Assembly: GCF_000263595.1 (NCBI RefSeq)
Contig: NZ_ADES01000013.1
Location: forward strand, 1-44,522
Source: Gardnerella vaginalis 1500E
GTDB lineage: Bacteria > Actinomycetota > Actinomycetes > Actinomycetales > Bifidobacteriaceae
Direction of reading: 5' to 3'
Length of the DNA stretch: 44,522 nt
Position 1 is the first letter of the stretch. Each line of letters begins with the position of its first letter. This document shows, in pieces, positions 20,101 through 26,664 of the stretch. Position numbers and translations under genes: made by a program. The notes under the pieces were generated by a model. It ran no database searches, had not been told where the DNA came from, and worked only from the letters and a program-made list of their open reading frames with translations.

Positions 20101-20710
20101 ACACTTCTCCGCACGTGCGCTCTACGCGGGAAATCAAGGCTTCTGCCTGCTTTTTGGTAACTCCTTTAAGAGACAGCATTGGAGTGCGCTCACCATCTCC
20201 AGTAATTTCAAGCATGCGCGATTCGCGATCCCCGGCTGCGCCAATTAAGTATGCGATTGCAAGAAGTTCTTCGATTTGAGCGCGAGCCTTCTGCCAAGAT
20301 TTTGCTTTCAGTCGCGCTTTTACAATTTCTGCTGCGATTACGCCTTGAGAATGACCCAAAACTGCGCACGGCTTGTTTACTTCAAAGTTGTATCCAAGAT
20401 TTGTTAAGTCGCGCACTGCACCGAACTGTGCAAGCGTAATTCCAGGCACACTAAGAAGCGCGTTTGCAGCGTTAATATGCTTATTTTCAAGAGCATCGAA
20501 AACATTTATGTCTCCGCCGGCGTTTGCCAAAAGCTCGGCGTAAATTGGTGCGAGCAAAGCTTTTGCCCCAGCCTCATACTCGTGAAGCTCAGCGTTCAAC
20601 TCCTCGTCTTTGCCGAGTTCTTTAAGGGAATCAACCCACGGAGTTGATTGGCCCGCAAAAGTTAAAGCGTGTGGATTATTAGCGAGTTGGTCGAAAAAGT
20701 AGGTTGTCAT
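11138..20710 (-). CDS. fas: Type I fatty acid synthase (single-chain multienzyme)
   Basis: This 3,190-residue protein makes acyl-CoAs from acetyl- and malonyl-CoA in the cytosol. Domains run in the order of fused fungal beta–alpha FAS: acetyltransferase (GHSQG, Ser about 120); FMN enoyl reductase (LAGMTPTT about 405, AGGGIG about 586); MaoC-type dehydratase (GDFNPIH, about 1277); malonyl/palmitoyl transferase (GHSLG, about 1482); Ala/Pro linker (1787–1823); ACP (GVSSRRNQ, Ser about 1865); ketoreductase (Rossmann segment VVTGVAPNSIA about 2196); Ala/Glu/Lys linker (about 2470–2503); ketosynthase (Cys2818 in SACATAA, His in SKHDTSTNAND about 2971 and in TGHAKGGA about 3008). All catalytic motifs are present. 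GGAA precedes the ATG. It lies 101 bp downstream of accD on the same strand. No phosphopantetheinyl transferase gene is seen nearby. Confidence 0.97.
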   Translation of the reverse strand: MTTYFFDQLANNPHALTFAGQSTPWVDSLKELGKDEELNAELHEYEAGAKALLAPIYAELLANAGGDINVFDALENKHINAANALLSVPGITLAQFGAVRDLTNLGYNFEVNKPCAVLGHSQGVIAAEIVKARLKAKSWQKARAQIEELLAIAYLIGAAGDRESRMLEITGDGERTPMLSLKGVTKKQAEALISRVERTCGEVSIAVKNAYNHVVIAGYPEDMEAVANEAQKETKRSQKLREMKVRGGAVFAPVAEYLDVTVPFHSPMLQSAVEQVVEWASEAGLNTTVARELADAVLVTPVDWAAQIGEVLEQNDARSLWILDMGPSEVLGKLTGVLVQGTGAGVVEAATMRSRAELSTADSASELQRTGCWADFAPRVINTPSGRKVLTKFSKLTGKAPVLLAGMTPTTVEPEIVAAAANAGYWAELAGGGQVTAEVFDRHMKSLENQLREGATVEFNAMFMDRYLWNLQFGSKRIVAKKRQSGAPIDGVVISAGIPELDEAKELVASLQKDGFPYVTFKPGTVDQIRQVVRIAKAVAPATIIVQVEGGAAGGHHSWESLDDLLMTTYAQVRECENLVLVAGGGIGTPERAADYISGEWANEYGLPNMPVDAVMIGTAAMTAKEAHTSPEVKRMLVETPGIVMPKASSVEGFDEDPFAPMGERWVPSGKVVGGVTSGLSHLHADIYELENASARCGRLLVHMMKHPEELETRRDEVIAALNSTAKPYFGDVESMTYAQFAQRFLDLAYPWVDPTYADRYLHLLQRIEARLVSQDSGEFTSILPSRAQVSEKPQAALDALLQALPQALEMNVVPMDAAWFPTLVREYPKPMPFVPVIDNDLLRWWGQDQLWQSEDSRYSADAVRVIPGPISVAGITTMDEPIADILGRFEAAMLNRAEGANNRANNRAENSANQTAFSQIAAAANVEAYVRACPNISWVGHVTANPAYASAMGDENYVITVTSTNNDVISLDLDIKLDTFWDNQENQEAQNVAKNAANSAKRKHAVRDIVIPLTVDASRAGSIPVVDRERLPKHVYEMLAATAGIGNTAITGDVLDAMPKVDQSGAQAKLPEDLLEEGYRDFPFGLVHSSYTFSRNLGIDHESATAGRLPDGLLASRIVPDALVGPAWPTIYSALGSVMVDGYPIIEGLLNAVHLDHLVELDVDAEDFRKYVDKRINLLGWAEPYAESASGRVVTIHVVHTAADGTRLAHETERFAIRGRSFSNALPEPAAEYGDAEGLHGYEIEDTPRRALRRVVVRAPHDMTAFARTSGDFNPIHTSKRGAAISGLSAPLVHGMWLSATAQHVAQALDEKGARYELIGWSYNMYGMVQLDDEVEITVERVGKVRRGGLALEVTCRVDGQIVSKASALTRAPRAAFVYPGQGIQKQGMSLDERAKSPAVRDTWERADKLTREKLGFSILAVVRDNPKELTAHGVTYRHPEGLLNLTQFTQVALATVAFAQTARLREAGCDIWPAYFAGHSLGEYNALSSFAQIIPLETVLELVFHRGSTMHHLIERDEKGRSNYRMGALRPNQFGVGDEGVNAYVEGISKATGEFLQIVNYNLAGQQYAIAGTIKGLKALQADASKRAKEYGGKPPFMLVPGIDVPFHSRILRKGVPEFRDKLDSLLPKYIDYSVLVDRYIPNLVACPFELTREFTQKILDVVPSERIEAALEDEATWKSYADDEQKLGRLLLTELLSWQFASPVRWIETQALMFADCARGGLGVEEYVEVGLGNAPTLANLGAKTLALPEFSGEKVTVYNVGRDEGRVYMTDTDSLVPEVFDEEDSATEAAPAATSAATSAPSAPAPAASAPAAPAAASGPVADLPFKASDAISMLIAYSAKIRLDQIGDADTTDTLTNGVSSRRNQLLMDISSELGVASVDGAAEAPMSALRKLVDSVAPRYKAFGAVLSDIVRERLRALFGAAGVKPAQIDKRISEVWQLGEGWRAHVLAALVLQTREGASVRGENLAQLSTDPAKNTAAADALIDAAIQQVAQAHGVSVSQPGAAGGAGGAVVDFAALDAFAQQVVGADGVLAATAKFVLSKLGIEAPQAESEADENAAVVAAVEAELGADWPKQVEPRFDERKAILFDDRWASAREDVARLYYEHAVKNVDIQVNEVSEILNDFGSFLGAGEAVASEAEWFAGLAKSRELNNLATIFSGIARDSRTKLAQNNADTAQATRFAGEVAVVTGVAPNSIAARVVTGLLKGGATVIATSHSFKPRVKSWAKKAYRENASMGAKLWLVPANLSSYRDVDALVKWVGTVSKKVSGATTTILKPAYEPSMFFPFAAPPVHGTLADSGSLFESQSRLMLWGVERAIAGFAQIGADTDVQHRMHVVLPGSPNRGMFGGDGAYGEVKSAFDAIVNRAHAESVWSDRVTFAHPKIGWVRGTGLMGGNDPLVAVVERHGLTTYSTQEMADRLLDLCTREAREQAAIAPLDVDFTGGLGKEPLDLNALRAEALEDQKRAEAAEEAVENAAEAAESSAKSSAKSTAKSTNKALPTPYVPTQPQVNLSDWKNVTARPEDEIVIVSVGELGPWGSGRTRFEAELGIKEDGSVKLSAGAVLELAWNMGLLTWQDSPKPGWYDAEGTLVPEEDIAEKYRDEVVARSGIRPFETGMGGDYKEGANEEEAEIFLDHDVTFSVPTETIAREYVALDEAHTAIARDAESGEWTVTRKAGSMIRVPRRAAMTRTVGGQFPKGFDPLKWGIPASMVGSVDTIALWNIVTTVDAYISAGFTPSEILQSVHPSLVASTQGTGFGGMSSMRKLYLDRFLNHEIPTDVLQEALPNVVAAHVMQTYIGGYGNMVQPVSACATAAVSLEEGVDKIALGKADFVVTGAIDDIGVESVVGFGNMNATANSEEMYAKGISPRFFSRANDRRRGGFLEAQGGGTILVTRGDIALKLGLPVAGVVGFIHSYADGIHTSIPAPGLGALAAGMGGAKSKLVRDLAALGVTPDDIAVVSKHDTSTNANDPNESELHNTLAHAIGRTDGNPLFVISQKTLTGHAKGGACIFQINGLTQLFRTGVIPANASLDCVDPKLARDDHMVWLREPMRIGDGAGSCAGSCAGSCAVKAALATSLGFGHVSGFVALVHPGAFEAAVAAADGTETLEEWRKRANARLAAGQRRLEEGMMGHAPLFEPVENRHLLKDGTRLPDGTRYDGHEAEKAMLLNPDARLNADGYYC
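11481..11516 (-). repeat. Three tandem 12-bp units inside fas
   Basis: Three consecutive copies of GCACAAGAACCG (the last ends in A), at 11481–11492, 11493–11504 and 11505–11516, encode repeated Ala-Gly-Ser-Cys in the C-terminal part of the ketosynthase region. Copy-number change would keep the frame. Confidence 0.9.
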
Positions 20711-20811
20711 AGTGTTTCCTTCTCGTCGATTTGAATAAATTTTATAAGTTTTGTAAGTTCTATAGTTTTTTAGTTATAAGTTTGATAATTTCTATAGTTT
20801 TATAAATCTGC
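20711..20811 (-). promoter_or_regulatory. accD–fas intergenic region with two tandem 32-bp AT-rich units
   Basis: TTCTATAGTTT occurs at 20758–20768 and 20790–20800 (32-bp period), and TTATAAGTT-like words recur at the same period (20742–20750, 20774–20782). This could be a fas promoter or operator, or an AT-rich spacer within the acc–fas transcript. I see no clear terminator hairpin after accD. Confidence 0.45.
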
Positions 20812-22458
20812 TTACATCGGCTGATTTCCGTGATGCTTTCCAGTTCTAGAAACGCGCTTTTTACTGCGCAAAAGTTTCAACGAGCCGGCAATCATATCGC
20901 GAGTCTGCTCCGGGTCAATCATCGCATCAATCTGACCAGTTTCCAGCGAAAGATTTGCGTTCACAGTAGTCGCTTCATATTCGTCAACCAGCTGTTTTCG
21001 AAGAGCCGAAACATCTTGCCCACGCTCTTTAGCTTTCTGCAAATCTTTACGATGAATAATATTCACAGCTCCTTGAGCACCCAAAACTGCAATCTGGCTG
21101 GTTGGCCACGCGTAATTTACGTCCGCACCCATCGACTTCGAGCCCATCACAATGTAAGCTCCGCCGAAAGCTTTGCGCAAAATCACCGTAACCAGCGGAA
21201 CTTGCGCATTTGCGTACGCATAAATCACCTTCGCTCCCCTTCGAATAATTCCAGCATGCTCCTGATCAGAACCAGGTTTGTAACCTGGAGTATCAACCAA
21301 AGTCACAACAGGCAAGTTAAATGCGTCGCACAAACGCACGAATCGCGCAACTTTTTCGGAAGAATTTACGTCCAAAATACCAGCGTTCACCTTAGGCTGA
21401 TTTGCCACGATTCCAACAGGATGCCCCTCAATGCAAGCAAAACCAACCACTGCAGACGCAGCGTATAATTCCTGCACTTGCACAAACTCACCGTAGTCAA
21501 CTATTCTGCGAATCACGTCGAGCACGTCGTAAGGCTGACGGTCGTTATCCGGAACAATACTTGCCAACTCTCGCGCAGTTTCACGATCCGCGCGCGTTGC
21601 AGCATAAGCAAAAGTAGGAGGCTCTACTTCGCAACTAGATGGCAAATAAGCCAAAACTGTGCGCGCGTAGTCAATTGCGTCCGCTTCATCTTCACCCAAA
21701 TAGTGAGCAACGCCGGAAGTTGCGTTATGCACAAGGCCGCCGCCCAAATCGTCCATACTAATAGCCTCACCGGTTGCAGCTTTAACAACATCCGGGCCAG
21801 TTACGAACATGTTTGAGTGCTCGCGAGTCATAATAATCAAATCTGTCAACGCAGGGCAATACACGGCTCCGCCAGCACAAGGTCCAAGAATAATGGAGAT
21901 TTGCGGAATTAAGCCGCTCGCTTCGCAAGTTTTTTTGAAGATGCGACCGTATTGCATAAGCGCGCTAACACCTTCCTGAATGCGAGCGCCACCGGAATCA
22001 ATTACGGCAACAACTGGCACGCGAAGCTCAACAGCCATGTCTAAAAGATGGCAGATTTTCTCGCCTTCCGCTTTGCCAAGAGTTCCACCGCGAACAGAAA
22101 AGTCTTGTGCGTAAACTGCAACTTTTCTGCCATAAACTTCGCCAAAACCGGTGATTACAGCGCATCCGGCAACATCGTTATTAATATCACCGCCGTTAAA
22201 GCGGCCGATTTCCACGAATGAGCCTGTGTCAAAAAGCAGGTCAAGACGCTCGCGAGCAGTGCTTTTGCCTTTTGCGTGCTGACGCTCTAAAGCTTTTTGT
22301 TCTGCGTCACGCGCAAGTTGCGCTGCGTGCTGAACAGCAGCCTTGCCGCGACGAGGCTGCAAGTTTGCTGCGTCAGAATTATTCACACTTTTCTCCGAAA
22401 TTTCAGAAGTTTCAGCAGTTTTATAAGTTTCAGACTTTTCTTTTGCTAAAGTGCTCAT
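20812..22458 (-). CDS. accD: Acyl-CoA (acetyl/propionyl-CoA) carboxylase, carboxyltransferase beta subunit
   Basis: This 548-residue subunit transfers the carboxyl group from carboxybiotin to acetyl- or propionyl-CoA and supplies malonyl-CoA to FAS I. A charged, low-complexity N-terminus (about 55 aa) precedes the crotonase-like fold. Recognisable segments are KGKSTARERLDLL; the N-half acyl-CoA pocket DSGGARIQEGV and GPCAGGAVY; and the C-half carboxybiotin site VDTPGYKPG with RKAFGGAYIVMGSK. The length fits the single-chain actinobacterial AccD/PccB type, not the E. coli AccA+AccD pair. Its ATG overlaps the accBC stop in an ATGA (22455–22458), so translation is coupled and the two subunits should be made in proportion. 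It could use acetyl-CoA or propionyl-CoA; the linkage to fas favours malonyl-CoA supply. Confidence 0.94.
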   Translation of the reverse strand: MSTLAKEKSETYKTAETSEISEKSVNNSDAANLQPRRGKAAVQHAAQLARDAEQKALERQHAKGKSTARERLDLLFDTGSFVEIGRFNGGDINNDVAGCAVITGFGEVYGRKVAVYAQDFSVRGGTLGKAEGEKICHLLDMAVELRVPVVAVIDSGGARIQEGVSALMQYGRIFKKTCEASGLIPQISIILGPCAGGAVYCPALTDLIIMTREHSNMFVTGPDVVKAATGEAISMDDLGGGLVHNATSGVAHYLGEDEADAIDYARTVLAYLPSSCEVEPPTFAYAATRADRETARELASIVPDNDRQPYDVLDVIRRIVDYGEFVQVQELYAASAVVGFACIEGHPVGIVANQPKVNAGILDVNSSEKVARFVRLCDAFNLPVVTLVDTPGYKPGSDQEHAGIIRRGAKVIYAYANAQVPLVTVILRKAFGGAYIVMGSKSMGADVNYAWPTSQIAVLGAQGAVNIIHRKDLQKAKERGQDVSALRKQLVDEYEATTVNANLSLETGQIDAMIDPEQTRDMIAGSLKLLRSKKRVSRTGKHHGNQPM

Positions 22459-24383
22459 TTCTGCTCTCCTTCCGGCTTTTCAGCGCTTTTTTCGGAAGAT
22501 TTTTCGGAAGATTTATCTGCGCTTTTATCTGCGCTTTTTTCTGCACTTTTATCTCCAGCAAGATCAATCGTCACAAGTTTTGCGCCAGATTCAACGCCGT
22601 CACCAGGCCCCACAAAAATGCCAGTAACAGTGCCTGCAGCCGGCGCGTAAACGTAATTTTCCATCTTCATAGACTCAAGCACCACAAGCAAATCACCCTT
22701 AGCAACCTGCTGGCCTTCAGCAACATTCACGCGCGTAATAACAGCTTGCATAGGCGCTGCAATTACGCCAGGAATCTGCTTTTGTTCTTCAGATTTGTGA
22801 GTACTTCCGCGAAGCGAACGTCCGCGAAGAGGCTGCGAAGCTCTAGAAACGCTACGAACTCTAGCCGAACCGGTCAAATTATCAACAATATCTTGCGGAA
22901 TTGTAAGCTTTACGCGCTTATTGTCAACCTCAATAATGAAGGATTCCATTGCGGGCTGCTTGTTTTCGGAATCATCCGCAGACTTTCCAGAAACAAGCGA
23001 AGCCGGCTGACCGCCCAAGGATGCTGCAGGAACGCGGTTCAAATACTTTCGTTCCATCCACTTAGTAGACACATCAAAACTGTGATTTTCAGCCGTAAAC
23101 TCAGGGTCGTTAAAAATCTGCTCAAAAAGTTTCGCAGGAGTTGGCACGCCCTCAATGCAAAGTTCCTTCAAAGCGCGACGCACGCGAGCAACAGCAGTTT
23201 CGCGACTTTGCGCAGTAATAATAAGCTTGCCCATCATGGAATCGAATTTTGGCGAAATATTGTCGCCAACTTCAACACCAAAATCGACGCGAATACCAGG
23301 GCCGGAAGGCCACTTAATCTTCGTCAAAGTGCCGGAACTTGGAGTCAAATTCGTAGCAGGATCTTCCGAAGTAATGCGAAGCTCGAAGCTGTGCCCGCGA
23401 GGCTCTGGATCCTTAATCAACTCGCCGCCGTCAGCAATATTGAGCTGTTCTCGCACTAAATCAAGTCCACTAACTTCCTCACTAACCGTATGCTCAACTT
23501 GCAATCGCGGATTAACTTCCAAGAAGTAGACTTTATGCTGAGAAGTCACCATATATTCGCACGTGCCAAGACCAACGTAATCAACAGCTTCAAATAGGTT
23601 ACGAGAATATCTGTAAAGCTGATCTTTTTCATCGTCAGTCAAGAACGGTGCAGGAGCTTCCTCAACCAGCTTTTGGTTTCGGCGCTGCACCGAGCAATCG
23701 CGCGTGGAATATACGGTGAAATTTCCGTGAGCGTCGCGGCCGCACTGCGTTTCAACGTGGCGAGCTTTGTCAATAAAACGCTCAATAAAATATTCGTCTA
23801 AGTCGCCGCCCTGCAAAGCGTCGTGATTCATGTAAAAACCGCGCAACTCGTCGTCGTTACGAACGACTGTAATTCCGCGTCCGCCGCCGCCATCCGTGCG
23901 CTTCATCATCACCGGATAGCCGTGCGTTTGCGCAAAAGTTAAAAGTTCTCGAATATCTTTTACCGGCTCCGAAATGCCTGGAACTGGCGGCACTTTCGCG
24001 CGAACTGCCACGCGACGAGCCGTAATCTTATCTCCCAAATCAATAAGCGCTTCCGGGCGCGGGCCAATCCAAATAACTCCAGCATCGTTGACTTTCTTCG
24101 CAAAAGACGCAACTTCCGAAAGGAAACCATACCCCGGGTGCACAGCATCCGTGCCACTTCTTTTAATAATGTCAAGAATTGCGTCCTCGTTTAAATAAGT
24201 GTCGCGATACGTGTCTCCAGAAAGTGCGTACGCTTCGTCTGCCATTTCTACAAACTGCGCGTTACGATCAGTCGGCGCATAAATTGCAACAGTAGAAATG
24301 CCCATTTCGTGAGCCGTGCGAATAACTCGCAAAGCGATTTCACCGCGGTTTGCGATGAGAATTTTTTTGATATTCGTAACCAT
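22455..24383 (-). CDS. accBC: Acyl-CoA carboxylase biotin carboxylase–biotin carrier fusion subunit
   Basis: This 642-residue protein carboxylates biotin with ATP and bicarbonate and carries it to AccD. The biotin carboxylase part (about 1–450) begins KKILIANRGEIALRVIR, with the ATP-grasp Gly-rich loop GGGGRG near residue 165, an HGNFTVYSTRDCSVQRRNQK segment, and FLEVNPRLQVEH. The C-terminal biotinyl domain has LESMKMENY, with the biotinylated Lys at 573. A tail of K-S-A-E/D repeats follows. The start codon lacks a Shine–Dalgarno; a TAATAT -10 (24394–24399) ends 10 bp before the ATG, so the leader is only a few nucleotides. It is the first gene of accBC–accD–(fas) and divergent from bioY. It is the obvious substrate of the BirA encoded at 25656–26558. 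Confidence 0.95.
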   Translation of the reverse strand: MVTNIKKILIANRGEIALRVIRTAHEMGISTVAIYAPTDRNAQFVEMADEAYALSGDTYRDTYLNEDAILDIIKRSGTDAVHPGYGFLSEVASFAKKVNDAGVIWIGPRPEALIDLGDKITARRVAVRAKVPPVPGISEPVKDIRELLTFAQTHGYPVMMKRTDGGGGRGITVVRNDDELRGFYMNHDALQGGDLDEYFIERFIDKARHVETQCGRDAHGNFTVYSTRDCSVQRRNQKLVEEAPAPFLTDDEKDQLYRYSRNLFEAVDYVGLGTCEYMVTSQHKVYFLEVNPRLQVEHTVSEEVSGLDLVREQLNIADGGELIKDPEPRGHSFELRITSEDPATNLTPSSGTLTKIKWPSGPGIRVDFGVEVGDNISPKFDSMMGKLIITAQSRETAVARVRRALKELCIEGVPTPAKLFEQIFNDPEFTAENHSFDVSTKWMERKYLNRVPAASLGGQPASLVSGKSADDSENKQPAMESFIIEVDNKRVKLTIPQDIVDNLTGSARVRSVSRASQPLRGRSLRGSTHKSEEQKQIPGVIAAPMQAVITRVNVAEGQQVAKGDLLVVLESMKMENYVYAPAAGTVTGIFVGPGDGVESGAKLVTIDLAGDKSAEKSADKSADKSSEKSSEKSAEKPEGEQK

Positions 24384-24596
24384 ACGTTACAAGATATTAG
24401 AAAAGTTGCGTTTACGTATGAGCCGACATACACAAAAGCTAGAGCAAAATTTTGTACACTTCTCCAATGCACATGATTTTTGTGGCACGTATTGTGATTA
24501 GCGAAACGGAAAACAGCCGGCAAAAACTTAAGTTAGCACAACTTTAAGTTACGGATAATCTATCAGCAAGCCGGCAATAACCAAAAGAAGGTTTTC
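24384..24596. promoter_or_regulatory. Divergent accBC / bioY promoter region with candidate operators
   Basis: For accBC (minus): -10 TAATAT at 24394–24399, flanked by the near-palindromic arms CATACGTTA (24381–24389) and TTACGTATG (24412–24420). For bioY (plus): -10 GATAAT at 24554–24559. Overlapping the expected -35 is a palindrome-like site in which AACTTAAGTT (about 24526–24535) is followed by AACTTTAAGTT (about 24540–24550); the inner parts TTAAGTT and AACTTTAA are inverted around AGCAC. AGCCGGCAA occurs twice in direct orientation (near 24515 and 24569). The bioY Shine–Dalgarno is AGAAGG. The sites are inferred, and the regulator is unknown because the local BirA has no DNA-binding domain. 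Confidence 0.5.
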
Positions 24597-25250
24597 ATGA
24601 CTAGCATGAATCAGAATAATGCAACTACAGCAACCGCAACATCTAACACAACCGTTAGTAATGTAAAGGCAGCCGCAACTTGGCTCGCTAAGCCGGTTCT
24701 TCTAACCGCGCTTTTAGCTCTTTCTACTATGGCTGGAGCTATTTATCTGCCTATTACTCCTGTGCCAATTACGTTGCAGACTCTTGTTTTGTGCATTATT
24801 GGTTTGACTTTGAGCTGGCAAAAGGGCGTTGCTTCCGTTGTAATGTATTTGGCTTTGGGCGCTGCAGGTTTGCCTGTGTTCGCTGGATTTAAGGGCGGCT
24901 GGACCGTATTCGTAGGTCCTACTGCTGGCTTCCTCGTTGGTTTTATTTTTGGCGTGGCTGCAACTGCCGCTTTGAAGCGCGTATTCGACGTTGCTCTTGA
25001 CGCAATGATGCCGGAACGCTCGTTTAAGAAGACTTTCGCACGCTTCTGCACTTACTCAGTTGCTTCCATAATCGGCACGATTGTGATTTACGCATTCGGC
25101 ATTTTTGGTCAGAGCTTACTTACCGGCATGCCGCTTTCTACTGCTGCAGCAACCTTGATTATCTTCATGATTGGCGATTTAATTAAGGCTTTTGTTGCGA
25201 GCGCGGCTTGCTCCGGCTTGTACAACGCACTTAACAAAAAGCGCGCGTAG
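24597..25250 (+). CDS. bioY: BioY biotin transporter (ECF S-component)
   Basis: This 217-residue membrane protein captures biotin outside the cell. In group II ECF transporters it works with the shared EcfT/EcfA energising module, which is not encoded in this window. After a Thr/Ala-rich N-terminus of about 35 residues come about six hydrophobic spans and the BioY signature PVPITLQTL just after the first. Gly/Pro-rich loops (GLPVFAGFKGGWTVFVGPTAGFL) match the family. The start is supported by AGAAGG about 5 bp upstream of the ATG. It is divergent from accBC, whose product needs biotin, and lies near birA, so import, attachment and use of biotin are clustered. A strong terminator follows. Confidence 0.94.
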   Translation: MTSMNQNNATTATATSNTTVSNVKAAATWLAKPVLLTALLALSTMAGAIYLPITPVPITLQTLVLCIIGLTLSWQKGVASVVMYLALGAAGLPVFAGFKGGWTVFVGPTAGFLVGFIFGVAATAALKRVFDVALDAMMPERSFKKTFARFCTYSVASIIGTIVIYAFGIFGQSLLTGMPLSTAAATLIIFMIGDLIKAFVASAACSGLYNALNKKRA

Positions 25251-25269
25251 CGGAAACGTTATATTGCAG

Positions 25270-25314
25270 AAAAACGGCATTTCCTTTACACGACTGTAAA
25301 GGGAATGCCGTTTT
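25270..25314 (+). terminator. bioY rho-independent terminator
   Basis: A long stem, AAACGGCATTTCCTTTACA paired with TGTAAAGGGAATGCCGTTTT (one mismatch), surrounds the tetraloop CGAC and begins about 20 bp after the bioY stop. The T/A-rich ends allow bidirectional function. Confidence 0.85.
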
Positions 25315-25389
25315 GTATAAGATTGCCACGCACTTGCTCTTTGACTGAGATAACTAGCAAACAGCTGACGCTTGCGCTTTAAGCGCTCG

Positions 25390-25672
25390 CTGTTGAGCTT
25401 GCACGGAAAGTCCACTGGACTTTCCGTCTGAGCAAGCTCACGCTCCGAATTGCTTTCGCGCGCGCAATGCTGCGCTCAAGCAGGTCGTCAGCGCACGCCA
25501 ATCACAGCCGAATTCCTAATGAACTACCACGCGAATCTGCCCTGCCTTCGTCTTTATTGACGAAGGCAGACCTCGCTTGCGTTGAAAGCACACCGTGCTT
25601 TCAACTCTGAGCAAGCTCGGCGCTCCGAGTTGCCTTCGCGCACGCTGTGCTGCGCTCAAGCATGTCTTCGCG
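25390..25672. repeat. Hairpin-rich intergenic repeat, copy 2 (two units, 179 bp apart)
   Basis: Two related units share GAGCAAGCTC (25430–25439 and 25609–25618), then GCTCCGA-TTGC-TTCGCGC and TGCTGCGCTCAAGCA. Each is preceded by its own hairpin: CGGAAAGTCCA/TGGACTTTCCG (25404–25426) and GTTGAAAGCAC/GTGCTTTCAAC (25581–25605). Between them lies CTGCCTTCGTC/GACGAAGGCAG (25542–25569), also present in reverse at 948–975. The right end overlaps the last codons of birA, so the insertion may have replaced the natural birA 3' end. Confidence 0.75.
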
Positions 25673-26558
25673 CTTCATACGCAACTGCGTGCACATCGCC
25701 GCTTTTTACCACAATCTCCTCGCCAGATGCCTCACGAATCGTAAGCGACGCATCTTCTCCAAGCCGCACAGCAGTTCCTGTCACCACGCTTCCGTCAACT
25801 GGATGCACGTTCACTTTGCGACCAAGCGTCCAGCACACATCGCTTAATCCTTTAAGCAAACCGGCGCAATTACTTGGATAATCACGAATAAAATCGCATA
25901 ATCTCACTCGCAATCCAGTAACGATTTTTGCAGCAATCGCATCGCGCAATTCCGTAGCTTCCGGCAGCCCGCTCATGTGCATTTGCAACGAAGTTGCCAT
26001 CTTAATCGGCAATACTTCTTGCGGCACGTGCAAATTCAATCCGATTCCAAAAACTACTCCAACAACATCATCCTTGCTTGGATCAGCCACAATTTCTGTT
26101 AAGATTCCGCCTTCTTTGCAGTCGTGCAAAAATACGTCGTTTGGCCATTTAAGTTTAAGCGCACATGCATCCGCATGAATCGGTGAACTCTTATATTCTC
26201 GGAACGTTTCCAGCAGAGCATCTCGTGCCGAAAGCCCTGCAATTATTGGCAACCAGCCGTTTCTACTTTCGTCCATAACTATAGTTTTTGGCAGCAAAGT
26301 TACGAAAGATACCAAAAAACTTTCCCCAGGTCTACTCACCCACGCGCGTCCAAGCCTGCCGCGACCAGCTGTTTGCTCGTCTGCAACAATCGCAAATATT
26401 GTTGGTTTTCCGTCATCTCGCGAAATTATTTCGCCTTTTTGTATGATTTCGCGCGCAATATTTTGCGTAGAATCCGTAATTGCGAAATATTTTACTAAAT
26501 CTGCTACATTTGACGTGCGCGGCATCAATGCCACACTTTGCGAAGAAAAAGTAGTCAT
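25656..26558 (-). CDS. birA: Biotin–[acetyl-CoA-carboxylase] ligase, monofunctional
   Basis: This 300-residue enzyme activates biotin to biotinyl-AMP and attaches it to the carrier lysine of AccBC. It shows the biotin/AMP-binding motif GRGRLGR (about residues 65–71), LKWPNDV (about 138) and the following GGILTE; the C-terminal SH3-like part holds VNVHPVDGSVVTGTAVRLGEDASLTI. There is no N-terminal winged-helix domain, so it is a class I enzyme and cannot repress genes as E. coli BirA does. A TAAATT -10 (26565–26570) ends 6 bp before the ATG, suggesting leaderless translation. The last codons overlap the hairpin repeat at 25390–25672. Confidence 0.93.
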   Translation of the reverse strand: MTTFSSQSVALMPRTSNVADLVKYFAITDSTQNIAREIIQKGEIISRDDGKPTIFAIVADEQTAGRGRLGRAWVSRPGESFLVSFVTLLPKTIVMDESRNGWLPIIAGLSARDALLETFREYKSSPIHADACALKLKWPNDVFLHDCKEGGILTEIVADPSKDDVVGVVFGIGLNLHVPQEVLPIKMATSLQMHMSGLPEATELRDAIAAKIVTGLRVRLCDFIRDYPSNCAGLLKGLSDVCWTLGRKVNVHPVDGSVVTGTAVRLGEDASLTIREASGEEIVVKSGDVHAVAYEARRHA

Positions 26559-26664
26559 AGGTATAATTTACATCAGATTACGTGCTTTAGCGTGTTTATT
26601 TTCACGAATTTAAGCAGAATAAGTAGCAGCAGTTAGTATGCGTAAAAATTAGCAGGTGTAACAG

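Noticed and set aside
22218..23459. Long plus-strand ORF (413 codons) opposite accBC/accD
   Set aside because: It is a shadow of the strong minus-strand coding frames, with Asn/Arg/Phe-rich nonsense composition and no recognisable domain.
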